Below, piece after piece: positions 34,655 to 43,072 of a stretch of 64,000 nucleotides of DNA. Position 1 is the stretch's first letter. Each line of letters begins with the position of its first letter. Origin of the DNA: Microbacterium sp. 18062 (lineage in GTDB: Bacteria > Actinomycetota > Actinomycetes > Actinomycetales > Microbacteriaceae); contig NZ_CACSKB010000004.1 of the NCBI RefSeq assembly GCF_902706225.1, positions 62,001 through 126,000 of the forward strand, given 5' to 3'. The notes under the pieces were generated by a model, which saw nothing but the letters and a program-made list of their open reading frames with translations, made no database searches and had not been told where the DNA came from. The translations under genes were made by a program, and so were the position numbers.

Positions 34655-35461
34655 TTGAGGCTGACGCACGGATCCCTCCGCCGCAACAACGTGGTTGTCT
34701 CGGGCGCCCCCGAGGGACGCACCATGGTCTTCGCGCACGGGTTCGGATGCAGCCAGGAGGCATGGCGGCTCGTCGCGCCGCGGTTCGAGGACGACTACCG
34801 GGTGGTGCTGTTCGACCACGTGGGAGCCGGCGGCTCGGATCTGTCCGCGTACGACCCCGGCCGATACGACTCGCTGCACGGCTATGCGGACGACGTGATC
34901 GACATCCTCGAGGCTCTGGACGCCCACGACGTCGTGTTCGTGGGCCACTCCGTGAGCGCCATGATCGGCGTGCTCGCGGCGAACCGCGACCCGTCCCGAT
35001 TCGGGCGGCTCGTACTCGTCGGGCCGTCCCCGCGGTACGTGAACGACGACGACTACCACGGTGGCTTCGAACAGGCCGACATCGACGGGCTGCTCGACGC
35101 GCTCGAGGCGAACTACCTGGGATGGGCGGAGTCGTTCGCGCCGGTGATCATGGGCACACCCGACCGCCCGGAGCTCGGCGAGGGACTCGCCGAGGCCTTC
35201 TGCCGCATCGATCCGGCGATCGCCACGCAGTTCGCCCGCGTCACCTTCCTCTCGGACAACCGGCGTGATCTGGCGAACGTGTCGATTCCGACGCATGTGA
35301 TCCAGAACAGCGAGGACGTCATCGCGCCGCTCGCGGTCGGCCGGTACGTCCACGACGCCATCCGCGGCAGCAGACTGACCGTGCTCGCGTCGTCGGGGCA
35401 TCTGCCGATCCTGTCGGGTGCGGAAGAGCTGGTGGAGGCGATACACCGTGACCTCCACTGA
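34655..35461 (+). CDS. RsbQ-like alpha/beta hydrolase
   Basis: A ~268-residue alpha/beta hydrolase most like RsbQ and the plant KAI2/D14 group: RRNNVVVSG, FAHGFGCSQEAWRLVAP, nucleophile in VGHSVSAMIGVLAA, catalytic Asp in NSEDVIAPL, and His in SSGHLPILSGAEEL. I place the start at TTG 34655, with GGGAG upstream; in-frame ATGs at 34550 and 34613 would add unneeded residues. In Bacillus RsbQ passes a signal to a PAS-containing partner. Here the overlapping downstream gene also has a PAS domain, but its output is GGDEF. Confidence 0.8.
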   Translation: MRLTHGSLRRNNVVVSGAPEGRTMVFAHGFGCSQEAWRLVAPRFEDDYRVVLFDHVGAGGSDLSAYDPGRYDSLHGYADDVIDILEALDAHDVVFVGHSVSAMIGVLAANRDPSRFGRLVLVGPSPRYVNDDDYHGGFEQADIDGLLDALEANYLGWAESFAPVIMGTPDRPELGEGLAEAFCRIDPAIATQFARVTFLSDNRRDLANVSIPTHVIQNSEDVIAPLAVGRYVHDAIRGSRLTVLASSGHLPILSGAEELVEAIHRDLH

Positions 35462-36842
35462 CGCCTCCGACATCGAACGCCGATACCACCGGTCTCCGTG
35501 CGGGCTGCTCGCCACCACCCCGGCCGGTGTGATCGTCGAGGCCAACGAGACCTTCGCCGTGTGGGCCGGCCGCCCGGTCGACGACCTGATCGGGATGCGG
35601 TTCACCTCGTTCCTCGATCCGAGCAGCCGGATCTTCTACGAGACGCGGCATGCCCAGGTGGTGCACCTCGAGGGACGCGCGACCGAGGTCGCACTGTCGA
35701 TGCGCCACGCGGACGGCACCTCCCTTCCGGTTCTCATCAACTCGGTGGTGGACCGGACTCCCCGGTCCACGGTGATACGCACCGCCGTCTTCAACGCCAC
35801 GGGCCGGATCGCGTACGAGCGCGACCTCCTGCGGGCACGACGCAAAGCGGAGTCCTCCGAGGCCCGCGTCCGCATCCTGCAGGACGTCTCCGGCGCCTTC
35901 GGCGTCAGCGCGAACGTGCAGGAGGTCGCGGACTCGTTCGTGAAGGCGGCGCGCGAGGCGTTCGTCGCGCCGGAGGCGTCCGTCCTGCTCTTCGACGACG
36001 CCGGCGACCTGCAGCTGGTCGCCGGGACGAATCCGCTCTGGGGAGTCGTGGACCCGATCGAGTCGCTGCGCCACACGATGGAGGAGGTCGTCCTGTCGGT
36101 CGATGACGTGCAGACCTCCCTTCCGCAGCTCGCGCAGGGGCTGCGCGCGGCCCGCTACGAGGCGCTCAGCATCACCCCGCTCATCGGTGAGGGCGAGAGG
36201 CTGGGCGTGCTCGTCTGCTTCTTCGGGCGTGCCCGCGACTTCGACGACGACTTCCTCGACCTGCAGCGGGCGCTCGGACGCCAGGCGTCGCAGACCCTCG
36301 TGCGCGTACGGCTGCAGCGCAAGCTGGAGCATCTCGCACTCCACGACCCCCTCACGGACATCCCCAACCGGCAGTTCGTCGAACAGTGCCTGTCGGACGC
36401 CATCCGCGATGCCGGCGATGCCGGGCATCCCCTGGCGATCGTGTTCCTCGACGTCGACGAGTTCAAATCGGTGAACGACACGTACGGGCATGCCGCGGGC
36501 GACGCCGTGCTGCGCACGCTCGCACAGCGGCTGCGCGGCGCAGTGCGCGTCGACGACATCGTGGGACGCATCGGCGGCGACGAGTTCGTCGCCATCTGCG
36601 CGAACGCCGACGCAGAGGGCGCCTGGACGATCGCGGAGCGCATCCGCAAGCACAGCGGTGAGCCCGTCACGACGCACGCCCTGTCGGTCGAGGTGTCGGT
36701 GAGCGTCGGTCTGGCGATCTACGACCCCGCAGTCGACGATCCGCCGACCCCCGACCAGCTGCTCCGCCGCGCGGACGGCGCCATGTACGTCTCCAAGGAG
36801 GCCGGCAAGGACCGCATCAGCCTCGAGCCGCGCGGTGACTAG
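35448..36842 (+). CDS. PAS-GAF-GGDEF diguanylate cyclase
   Basis: The start is set at GTG 35448 (TSTDASDIERRYHRSPCG), with GGTGGAGG upstream, overlapping the hydrolase gene by 14 bp. The ~464-residue protein has an N-terminal PAS domain (GLLATTPAGVIVEANETFAV), a coiled linker, a GAF-like domain (FGVSANVQEVADSFVKAA to FFGRARDFDD), and a C-terminal GGDEF domain with an exact GGDEF active site and FLDVDEFKSVNDTYGHAAGD. It should make cyclic di-GMP. Coupling to an RsbQ-like hydrolase suggests that the hydrolase product or the hydrolase itself gates the PAS domain. Confidence 0.9.
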   Translation: MTSTDASDIERRYHRSPCGLLATTPAGVIVEANETFAVWAGRPVDDLIGMRFTSFLDPSSRIFYETRHAQVVHLEGRATEVALSMRHADGTSLPVLINSVVDRTPRSTVIRTAVFNATGRIAYERDLLRARRKAESSEARVRILQDVSGAFGVSANVQEVADSFVKAAREAFVAPEASVLLFDDAGDLQLVAGTNPLWGVVDPIESLRHTMEEVVLSVDDVQTSLPQLAQGLRAARYEALSITPLIGEGERLGVLVCFFGRARDFDDDFLDLQRALGRQASQTLVRVRLQRKLEHLALHDPLTDIPNRQFVEQCLSDAIRDAGDAGHPLAIVFLDVDEFKSVNDTYGHAAGDAVLRTLAQRLRGAVRVDDIVGRIGGDEFVAICANADAEGAWTIAERIRKHSGEPVTTHALSVEVSVSVGLAIYDPAVDDPPTPDQLLRRADGAMYVSKEAGKDRISLEPRGD

Positions 36843-36845
36843 GCT

Positions 36846-37391
36846 TCAGCCCGTCCCGGAGGCCGTGCGGGCACGGTGCCGGCGCACGGCGGCCCGGTTC
36901 GCGCAACGCACGGAACAGTACCGCTGCCGGCCGTTGCGGGTCACATCGACCACGACCGCTCGACACGGGTCGCCTGGCGCCTCACCGGCGGCGCAGCGAC
37001 GCAAGCGGTGCATGCCGCGGGTCGAGAGATGCAGAGCCGTCCCGACGGGGATGACAGCGGACAGAACGTGTGCGAGCGACTGATCGAGGTCACGGTAGTG
37101 GAGGTGCCATCCCTCTCCGTCGTGATCGGTCATCCGCGGGTACGCAGCGGCCTCGGCCATCTGCATGTTGAGGATCTCGGCCCGCTCGACGGGAGATGAG
37201 GCATCGACCACGCGGAGCCACGAATCGATCACGTCTCGCGTGCGGGAGTGGTCGTCCCGGCTCGACGTGAAGTCCATCGTCATGCCGAAGGTGCGGGTTC
37301 GAGCCTCGATGCCGTCGCGGCTCTCGGGCCACTCGTTGGCCAGGGATGCGGCGAGCAGGACCGCGTACTCACCGTAAGGGTTGAGATGCAT
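36846..37391 (-). CDS. CGNR zinc-finger protein (ABATE domain)
   Basis: A ~181-residue protein from ATG 37391 (MHLNPYGEYAVLLAASLANE); the frame also begins at 37427 inside a TGACGTCA palindrome. The N-terminal part matches the stress-induced ABATE domain, and the C-terminus carries the CGNR zinc finger, here as DPCRAVVVDVTRNGRQRYCS followed by VRCANRAAVRRHR, with the canonical Gly and Asn altered to A-N. It is probably a DNA-binding regulator with unknown targets. It converges on the GGDEF gene with only 3 bp between stops. Confidence 0.78.
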   Translation of the reverse strand: MHLNPYGEYAVLLAASLANEWPESRDGIEARTRTFGMTMDFTSSRDDHSRTRDVIDSWLRVVDASSPVERAEILNMQMAEAAAYPRMTDHDGEGWHLHYRDLDQSLAHVLSAVIPVGTALHLSTRGMHRLRRCAAGEAPGDPCRAVVVDVTRNGRQRYCSVRCANRAAVRRHRARTASGTG

Positions 37392-37417
37392 AAGACCATG
37401 ACAGCACAGTTGATCGT

Positions 37418-37636
37418 ATGACGTCATCTCTCCTGGGCCCCTCCCCCGACATGCTCACCACCTCGGAGCACGAGCACGCCTGGCGCACCGAATCGGCACA
37501 CACCACGAGCGAGGGGCGCGTGCTGTACGTCGAGTGCGTCGCCTGCGGTACCCGTCGGGTCGATCTGCAACCCCACACCGGACTCCCGCCGACCGCGCTG
37601 AGCACGATGGTCGCGCCGACCCGCTCCGGGCGATGA
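37418..37636 (+). CDS. Small conserved protein with Cys-x-x-Cys
   Basis: Up to 72 residues from ATG 37418; an internal ATG at 37451 (MLTTSEHEHAWRTESAHTTS) is a likelier start by composition, though neither has a ribosome site. VLYVECVACGTRRVDLQ contains CxxC, suggesting a small metal-binding knuckle. The function is unknown. The divergent CGNR gene starts within the same few bases, sharing the ATGACGTCAT palindrome. Confidence 0.6.
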   Translation: MTSSLLGPSPDMLTTSEHEHAWRTESAHTTSEGRVLYVECVACGTRRVDLQPHTGLPPTALSTMVAPTRSGR

Positions 37637-37654
37637 CTCGGGCCCGTGCCGACT

Positions 37655-38101
37655 TCAGGCATCGAGGCTGTCGACGAGGTGACGGTTGCGCTGCTCGATG
37701 AGACGCCGCAGGTACGGAACGAGGATCGTCCGCTCGACGAGCCGCCCGAGGATCGGAGAGGCGAGCGTGATCCGATCGGTCATGACCGTTCCCTCATCCC
37801 CCTCGTCGAAGACGTGCTCGTGATGGAACGAGCGGAACGGGCCGGACACCTGCTCGTCGACGAATCGTCGGGACTGCTCGAGCTCGACGATCCGGGACGT
37901 CATCGTGAACCACACCCCGAAGTGACGTGCCCGCCACGTCACCGTCTGACCGAGCCCGATCCGCCCCGATGTCACTCCGGCGACCGCCCACTCACCGGAT
38001 CGCGCCATGGAGCCGATGTGCGCGTCGATGCTCAGCGACACGTCGAACAGGCGCGCGGCCGGATGACGCGTGCGCGTCACGACGGTGAACTCGCTCGCCA
38101 T
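37655..38101 (-). CDS. SRPBCC-fold protein
   Basis: A ~148-residue START/SRPBCC-like protein starting at the ATG at 38101 (MASEFTVVTRTRHPAARLFD). Typical elements: VSLSIDAHIGSM, WRARHFGVWFTMTSRIVELE, HHEHVFDEGDEGTVMTDRI and a long C-terminal helix. The fold binds hydrophobic ligands; the substrate is unknown. The frame extends upstream to 38308, but that part has low-complexity content and no better start. Confidence 0.75.
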   Translation of the reverse strand: MASEFTVVTRTRHPAARLFDVSLSIDAHIGSMARSGEWAVAGVTSGRIGLGQTVTWRARHFGVWFTMTSRIVELEQSRRFVDEQVSGPFRSFHHEHVFDEGDEGTVMTDRITLASPILGRLVERTILVPYLRRLIEQRNRHLVDSLDA

Positions 38102-38276
38102 GACGGGATCATCCCACCCCGGGACGCGATGCGGCGCGATGCCCTCGGAGGACGCGTCCGGCGGGTCGAGCGGCACGCGCGGTTCAGAGTGAGTCACGGG
38201 GTCGGATCCGGCCTCGGGAACGATGCGGTCCCGTATGGTGGTGGTCACCAGCGGGCTCTCCCTGCCCTCCCCCTGA

Positions 38277-40895
38277 ATGGCACGCCCGCCGGCTTCGACG
38301 ATGAGCATCCATGGAGTTCCCCACGTCCCGACGGGACTCGTCGACCGGGCTCGACTGACGACACGGCTCGACGGCCCCGCCGCGCTGGTCGTGGTCCATG
38401 CGCCGGCCGGCTACGGCAAGACGGTGGCACTCACCCAGTGGGCCGCGGCCTCGAGACGAGACGGGCTGTGGGTCCGCGTGCGCGAAGGGCTGGGCGAGCC
38501 CGCGTCGTTCGCCGAGCAGCTCGCCTCCGAGCTCGACGATGCGGGACTCCTCGACGAGAGCAACCCGCTGCGCATGGCGGCCGAGACGCTGGCGGTCCAG
38601 CAGGATCCCTGGACCCTGGTCCTGCGCGGACTGCGCCGCCTTCCCGGCGAGCTCACCCTGGTGCTGGACGAGGGCGAGCACCTGGACGACGCGACCATCG
38701 CCGGGATCCTGCAGCTCGTCGCCGACGCCCCCCGGCTCACCGTCCGGGTCGCGACACGGCGGAGCAACAGGTTCACCGAGCCCGGCCTCGCGCTGTCCTT
38801 CGACGTGCAGCTCGTCTCCGCCGACGAGCTGGCGCTCACCGGCGACGAGGCCACCCGCGTGCTGGGCGGACACGCATCGGCGGATGCGGTCGCACACGTT
38901 CTCGAGAACGGCGCGAGTCCGGCGCTGGCCCGGATCGTCGTGCTCGCCGGCACGCTGTCGCCGAGCTCCGACGACGACGCGATCGAGGCGGCGGTCGATT
39001 CGCTCCTGCGCCTGCGCGCGCCGAAGTGGGACGAGCGCTTCGTCTCGTTCTTCGAGCGCATCTCGCTGACCGAGACGATCGACGCTCGTCTCGCGGCGGA
39101 GCTCACCGGCGAACCCGATGCGGGTCTCCTGCTGGATCGCGCCGAGGCGGAGGGCCTCGGCTACTGGAGCACTCCCGGTGGGGGCGCGGCGGAGCACGCG
39201 CTCTTCGTGATCGCGCCGGTGTTCCGCCGCATCGCCGAGCGCTCCGCACGGCGGCACCTCACCGACGACGAGGGGCGGGAGCTGGACCTGCGCATCGCAC
39301 GCTGGCACCTGGCCGCGCGACGTGCGCTCCCCGCCCTGCAGGGGGCGGTGCGGATCCGAGACTGGGACCTCGTGAACGACGTCGTGCGCATGCACTGGCC
39401 CGACCTGATCCGCAGTTCGGCACAGGTGAGAGAGCTGTTCCGGCGCGTGCCGCCGTTGACGCTCCGCACCCGCCCCCTGCCCAGCATGCTGCTGGCGATC
39501 CTCTGGAACGCCCATGGCTCGCACCGTCTGCGCGCACTCGAGTACCTCGCGCTCGCGTCCTACGGCGCCAGAATGCAGCGTGGCCGCAGCCGACCCGCGG
39601 ACCGGGCCATGCTGCTCATGGTCGAGTCCACGGCTCAGCGCATCTCGGGACGCCACGGCCAGGCGACGCGCACGGCCCTCGCATGCTACGACGTGATGCT
39701 CGGGATGCGACCTGAGGAGCGATCCCGCCTCGGAAGCAACGCGACGACGATCTACAACCACATCGGGCTGTCGATGTTCTACGGCGGTCACCTCGGCGAG
39801 GCGCTGGACTGCTTCCGCCGGTCCGAGGCGAGCAGCGAGGAGAAGGGTCGGCTCGCGGGTCTCCAGGGGCTCGCGCAGAACGCGGGTGCGCTGAGCATCG
39901 AGGGCGACATCCCGGAGGCAGAGGCCGCCGTCGCCCGGGCGACGGCACGACGTTGGCCGGACGCCTGGCGCGACGGCTATCCCGGCAGCCTCTTCCAGCT
40001 CGCACGTACCCTGCTGGCCCTCGAAGAGGGAGATCTCGACGAGGCGGACGCGGCGCTGTCCATCCTGGACGCGCACCGGGCGACCATCGAGCACTGGGGG
40101 TGGCTCGAACACGCTGACGCCCTCATCCGCGTGCTCCGCGGCGACGCGGAGGGCGCAAGCCTCCGTCTCGAGCGTGTGGAGGCGGATCAGCGGCACCGGC
40201 AGTCGCTCAGCGCCGTCAACGCCGCGCAGCTGCACACGACGTGGACGCTGGTGGAGCTCGCACGAGGCGACCTCGTCGCCGCGGAGAGGTTCGCGGCGCG
40301 TCTGCCGCCGGGACCCGCGCGGGATGTCGCCCGGGCACGGGTGTGGCTCGCGCAGGGTGACACGGACCGGGTGGTGCGTGCGCTGGCCGTCGACACCGCC
40401 GCCCGCGCCGGATCCCGGATCCGCGCGGAACGGCTGGCTCTGGTCGCCGCCGCGCTCGCCCTCGACGAGAAGGATGCCGGCAACGACGAGGTCACGGCGG
40501 CGCTTCTCCGGCTGCAAGCGCTCCTGCTCGACCGGAAGCTCCGGCTCCCGGTCGTCCTCCTGCCGGGACGCGCGCTCGACGCGATGCGGCGGCGGGTGTC
40601 GGCAGGAGGGTTCGACGCCTCGTTCGTCCAGCTGCTCGATCACGCGCGCGCCCGGACCGTGATCGATGCGCAGCAGGCGGGTCCGCGGCTCACCCGGCGT
40701 GAGCTGACCGTCGCTCGAGAGCTCACTGCATCCGACACCGTCACCGAGATCGCGGCTGCGCTGTCGGTGTCGCCGAACACGATCAAATCCCAGCTGCGGG
40801 CGGTGTACCGCAAGCTCGGCGTGAGCAACCGGGAGGACGCTCTCCGGGCGCTCGCCGCGCGAGGTCTGACGGACAACAGCGCCGGGACGAGATGA
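38277..40895 (+). CDS. Large ATP-binding LuxR-family (LAL/MalT-like) regulator
   Basis: An 872-residue regulator. The N-terminus has VPTGLVDRARLTTRL and a Walker A motif (VVHAPAGYGKTVALTQWA), then Walker B near ELTLVLDEGEHLDD. A long helical TPR-like region fills 300-780, and a C-terminal LuxR helix-turn-helix closes it (TEIAAALSVSPNTIKSQLRA). This is the LAL/MalT plan. A second ATG at 38301 (MSIHGVPHV) is an equally good start. The closest downstream gene is the convergent MFS transporter, a possible but unproven target. Confidence 0.88.
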   Translation: MARPPASTMSIHGVPHVPTGLVDRARLTTRLDGPAALVVVHAPAGYGKTVALTQWAAASRRDGLWVRVREGLGEPASFAEQLASELDDAGLLDESNPLRMAAETLAVQQDPWTLVLRGLRRLPGELTLVLDEGEHLDDATIAGILQLVADAPRLTVRVATRRSNRFTEPGLALSFDVQLVSADELALTGDEATRVLGGHASADAVAHVLENGASPALARIVVLAGTLSPSSDDDAIEAAVDSLLRLRAPKWDERFVSFFERISLTETIDARLAAELTGEPDAGLLLDRAEAEGLGYWSTPGGGAAEHALFVIAPVFRRIAERSARRHLTDDEGRELDLRIARWHLAARRALPALQGAVRIRDWDLVNDVVRMHWPDLIRSSAQVRELFRRVPPLTLRTRPLPSMLLAILWNAHGSHRLRALEYLALASYGARMQRGRSRPADRAMLLMVESTAQRISGRHGQATRTALACYDVMLGMRPEERSRLGSNATTIYNHIGLSMFYGGHLGEALDCFRRSEASSEEKGRLAGLQGLAQNAGALSIEGDIPEAEAAVARATARRWPDAWRDGYPGSLFQLARTLLALEEGDLDEADAALSILDAHRATIEHWGWLEHADALIRVLRGDAEGASLRLERVEADQRHRQSLSAVNAAQLHTTWTLVELARGDLVAAERFAARLPPGPARDVARARVWLAQGDTDRVVRALAVDTAARAGSRIRAERLALVAAALALDEKDAGNDEVTAALLRLQALLLDRKLRLPVVLLPGRALDAMRRRVSAGGFDASFVQLLDHARARTVIDAQQAGPRLTRRELTVARELTASDTVTEIAAALSVSPNTIKSQLRAVYRKLGVSNREDALRALAARGLTDNSAGTR

Positions 40896-40944
40896 GCCCT
40901 CGCGCGCAGGCACCGGCAGCATGCGCGCGTCCGCTGCCCAGGGG

Positions 40945-40965
40945 CCCGCGGAGGGCCCCCGCGGG
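40945..40965. terminator. Hairpin between LuxR and MFS genes
   Basis: CCCGCGG and CCGCGGG arms enclose a 7-nt loop in the 105-bp gap between these convergent genes. Confidence 0.45.
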
Positions 40966-40972
40966 GTGGGAG

Positions 40973-41010
40973 CCCTTCATCTCGTTGCCGCACCCCTCGC
41001 TCAGGGACCG
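40973..41010 (+). repeat. GGTCCCTGAGCGAG-type dispersed repeat, copy 4
   Basis: Degenerate copy (CCTTCATCTCG, then CCCCTCGCTCAGGGACCG). Its end supplies the last codons and the TGA stop of the convergent MFS gene (stop at 41001-41003), so this family can lie across gene ends. Confidence 0.45.
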
Positions 41011-42287
41011 AACGGAAGGGCTTTCGCGTCGGCCGTCTCGCGCTCCGTCGGCGTGGCCGCCCGGCGAAGGGCCGGGATCACGCCGATGCTCAGCAATGCG
41101 ACGAGGCAGGCGCCCAGCGAGAGCGCGGCGTAGTTGTCGGGCGAGCCCGACACGGGGTCGCCCGCGCCGACGGTCAGGAGGGCGGCGGCCGCGACCGGCG
41201 CGAACACCTGCGGGAGGGTCTCCGACCCGTTCAGTATCCCGAGGTAGGCACCGAACCTTCCCTCCGGCACGGTGCGCATCGCCAGCGCGAAGTTCACGGT
41301 CAGGTAGGTGCCCACCGCAAGGCCGCCGATGACCGCGGCGGTCCAGAGGGCGATGGGCGCCGCCACGATCGAACGAAGGCCAGCGGCGGCCGCGAGGCCG
41401 AGAGCGGCGCAGACCAGGAACGGCAGGTACCCGCCGCGCCGTGACGCCCATGCACCGGCGACCGTCGCGCCGATCACGACCCCGGCGCCTCCCAGGAGCG
41501 TGTTCACCGTGGCGATGGGGGTGGCGGCAGTCGGGTCCGACGCCATCCGGTCGACGATGAGATACAGCGTGAAGGCCGTCGTCAGCGAGAACGCTGACTG
41601 CATGGCGAGACGCTGCAGCCACACCGCGACGAAGGCCACGGGCAGTCGCACCCGCGGCTTCTCCCCGGAGCGCCGAGGGACGCTGCGGACGGCCGGAGAG
41701 TCCGGAAGCGTCATCGCGAGGCCCACCACGACGAGTGCGGCCACCGGCATCACGAATGAGATCGCGCCGACGTGCGCGGGCAGGAGCGTCGCCAGCGCCA
41801 GCGGCGGCAGCGCGCCGAGGAACGCGGCTGCGGTGAACACTCCGGATGCGGCGGCACGGCGGGGCTCCGGCACGGAATCAGCCAGAAGCGCCGCCGCCGA
41901 GGCGAAGGTCGCGTTGTAGGCGGTCTGGACCACGATCCAGCTGACGGCGATCGAGAGGATGGACTCCGCCGTGGTGAGCAGGACCATCCCGCCAAGGCCT
42001 GCGAGAACGCCTCCGAGCATCCACGGACGACGACGGCCCAGCGGTCCGCGCGTGCGATCCGACAGCGCACCGAAGACCGGATTCGCGACGAGTGCGGTGA
42101 GCCCGCCGAGGGCGAGCACGGTCGCGAGCGCGGACGCTCTCTGCTCGATCGGCACGGCGGCCACGACCTTCACCGGGATCCCCGCCACCACGGGCGCCGT
42201 GAGCGAGCCGAGCGCGACGAGATTGACGGCGGCGAGCAGGAAGACGCCGCGCCCCAGGCGGGTCCGCGACGTGTGCGTCGGTATCAT
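41001..42287 (-). CDS. MFS transporter
   Basis: A 428-residue major-facilitator protein with about twelve membrane segments. The cytoplasmic loop motif after segment 2 is NPVFGALSDRTRGPLGRRRP, and the central loop is basic (PRRSGEKPRVRLP). It is likely a proton-coupled importer or exporter of a small molecule, and sequence alone does not give the substrate. It ends within a dispersed repeat and converges with the LuxR-type regulator gene. Confidence 0.87.
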   Translation of the reverse strand: MIPTHTSRTRLGRGVFLLAAVNLVALGSLTAPVVAGIPVKVVAAVPIEQRASALATVLALGGLTALVANPVFGALSDRTRGPLGRRRPWMLGGVLAGLGGMVLLTTAESILSIAVSWIVVQTAYNATFASAAALLADSVPEPRRAAASGVFTAAAFLGALPPLALATLLPAHVGAISFVMPVAALVVVGLAMTLPDSPAVRSVPRRSGEKPRVRLPVAFVAVWLQRLAMQSAFSLTTAFTLYLIVDRMASDPTAATPIATVNTLLGGAGVVIGATVAGAWASRRGGYLPFLVCAALGLAAAAGLRSIVAAPIALWTAAVIGGLAVGTYLTVNFALAMRTVPEGRFGAYLGILNGSETLPQVFAPVAAAALLTVGAGDPVSGSPDNYAALSLGACLVALLSIGVIPALRRAATPTERETADAKALPFGP

Positions 42288-42427
42288 CCTCGTCGCCTTC
42301 CGGGTGTCCTGGGTGCGGATGCCGCCACGAGGCCGCTGATCGCGCGACCATCACGACCGTACCGGTTCCCGCCGGGGTCCGGGTCTGCCGCGGCCTGCAC
42401 TGGCCGCGCGGCGGCGGGGGTGGCGGG

Positions 42428-42506
42428 GGTGCGACCTCTCGGAGGTGCGGCCCCTCAGGGGTGCGGCCCCTCGGGCGGCGGCCTCTCGAGGGTGCGGCCC
42501 CTCGGG
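42428..42506. repeat. 16-bp tandem repeat, five units
   Basis: Units of GGTGCGGCCCCTCRGG-type sequence begin at 42428, 42444, 42460, 42476 (15 bp, divergent) and 42491. They lie in the 507-bp gap between the MFS start and the small acidic gene at 42795, just before palindrome copy 3. Between 42600 and 42725 the plus strand can be read as an open stretch (LLHTVRGDLEAKTLTEFLTE), perhaps the end of a decayed gene; I see no start for it. Confidence 0.6.
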
Positions 42507-42517
42507 GTGCGCTGGGG

Positions 42518-42591
42518 CCGTGAGACTGCATGTGGGCGCCGAGACTGTGGGGTTACCCCGCTGTCTCGGCGCGAAGATGCAGTCTCGGTGC
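42518..42591. repeat. Long palindromic repeat, family 1, copy 3
   Basis: Arms start CCGTGAGACTGCAT and end ATGCAGTCTCGGTGCC, with centre GGGGTTACCCC. It is the same element as at 1599 and 16411, here in a divergent intergenic region rather than a gene end. Confidence 0.75.
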
Positions 42592-42794
42592 CCGGCGGGA
42601 GCCGCGCCGGCGGGCTGGAGGGGCCGACGCGCTGCTGCACACCGTACGTGGCGATCTGGAGGCGAAGACCCTCACCGAGTTCCTCACGGAGTGGCGCTCG
42701 TCACCGGATGACCCCCTACTGAGCCCTATGACATCGTTCGGAGCGCCCGCGTCAACCCCTCGGGCATGCGGCTGTAGGGGTGTGGGCTGGTGCG

Positions 42795-42944
42795 ATGAGT
42801 ACCGCAGATCCGCATCCCGCTCCGAACGACCCGACGCTTCCTCCCCTGAACGACCCCGTGGAGGAGGAGGACGAGAAGAACACGCACGGCACGCCCGGCG
42901 ACGACGAGGAGGCGGACACCGCCTCCGGCGGATCTCCGGACTGA
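42795..42944 (+). CDS. Small acidic protein
   Basis: A 49-residue frame from ATG 42795 to TGA 42942: MSTADPHPAPNDPTLPPLND, then VEEEDEKNTHGTPGDDEEAD and a short end. It is strongly acidic and probably disordered. Codon use is like the neighbours and similar short acidic proteins are common in actinobacteria. The ribosome site is weak, so confidence is moderate. The function is unknown. Confidence 0.5.
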   Translation: MSTADPHPAPNDPTLPPLNDPVEEEDEKNTHGTPGDDEEADTASGGSPD

Positions 42945-43072
42945 GTCGATTCCCCCAGGCGACCTCCCGTGCACTGGTGAGGACGCCACTGATCTGAGTT
43001 GCCCTGCGTCACGAAACGTCCCCCGCGCCCGGAAGCGGCATGATGGGTCTCAGCGTGACGGAGGGGGCCGCG

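Noticed and set aside
37280..37310. GGTTCGAGCC resembling a tRNA T-arm
   Set aside because: It is inside the CGNR gene, with no acceptor or anticodon arms around it.
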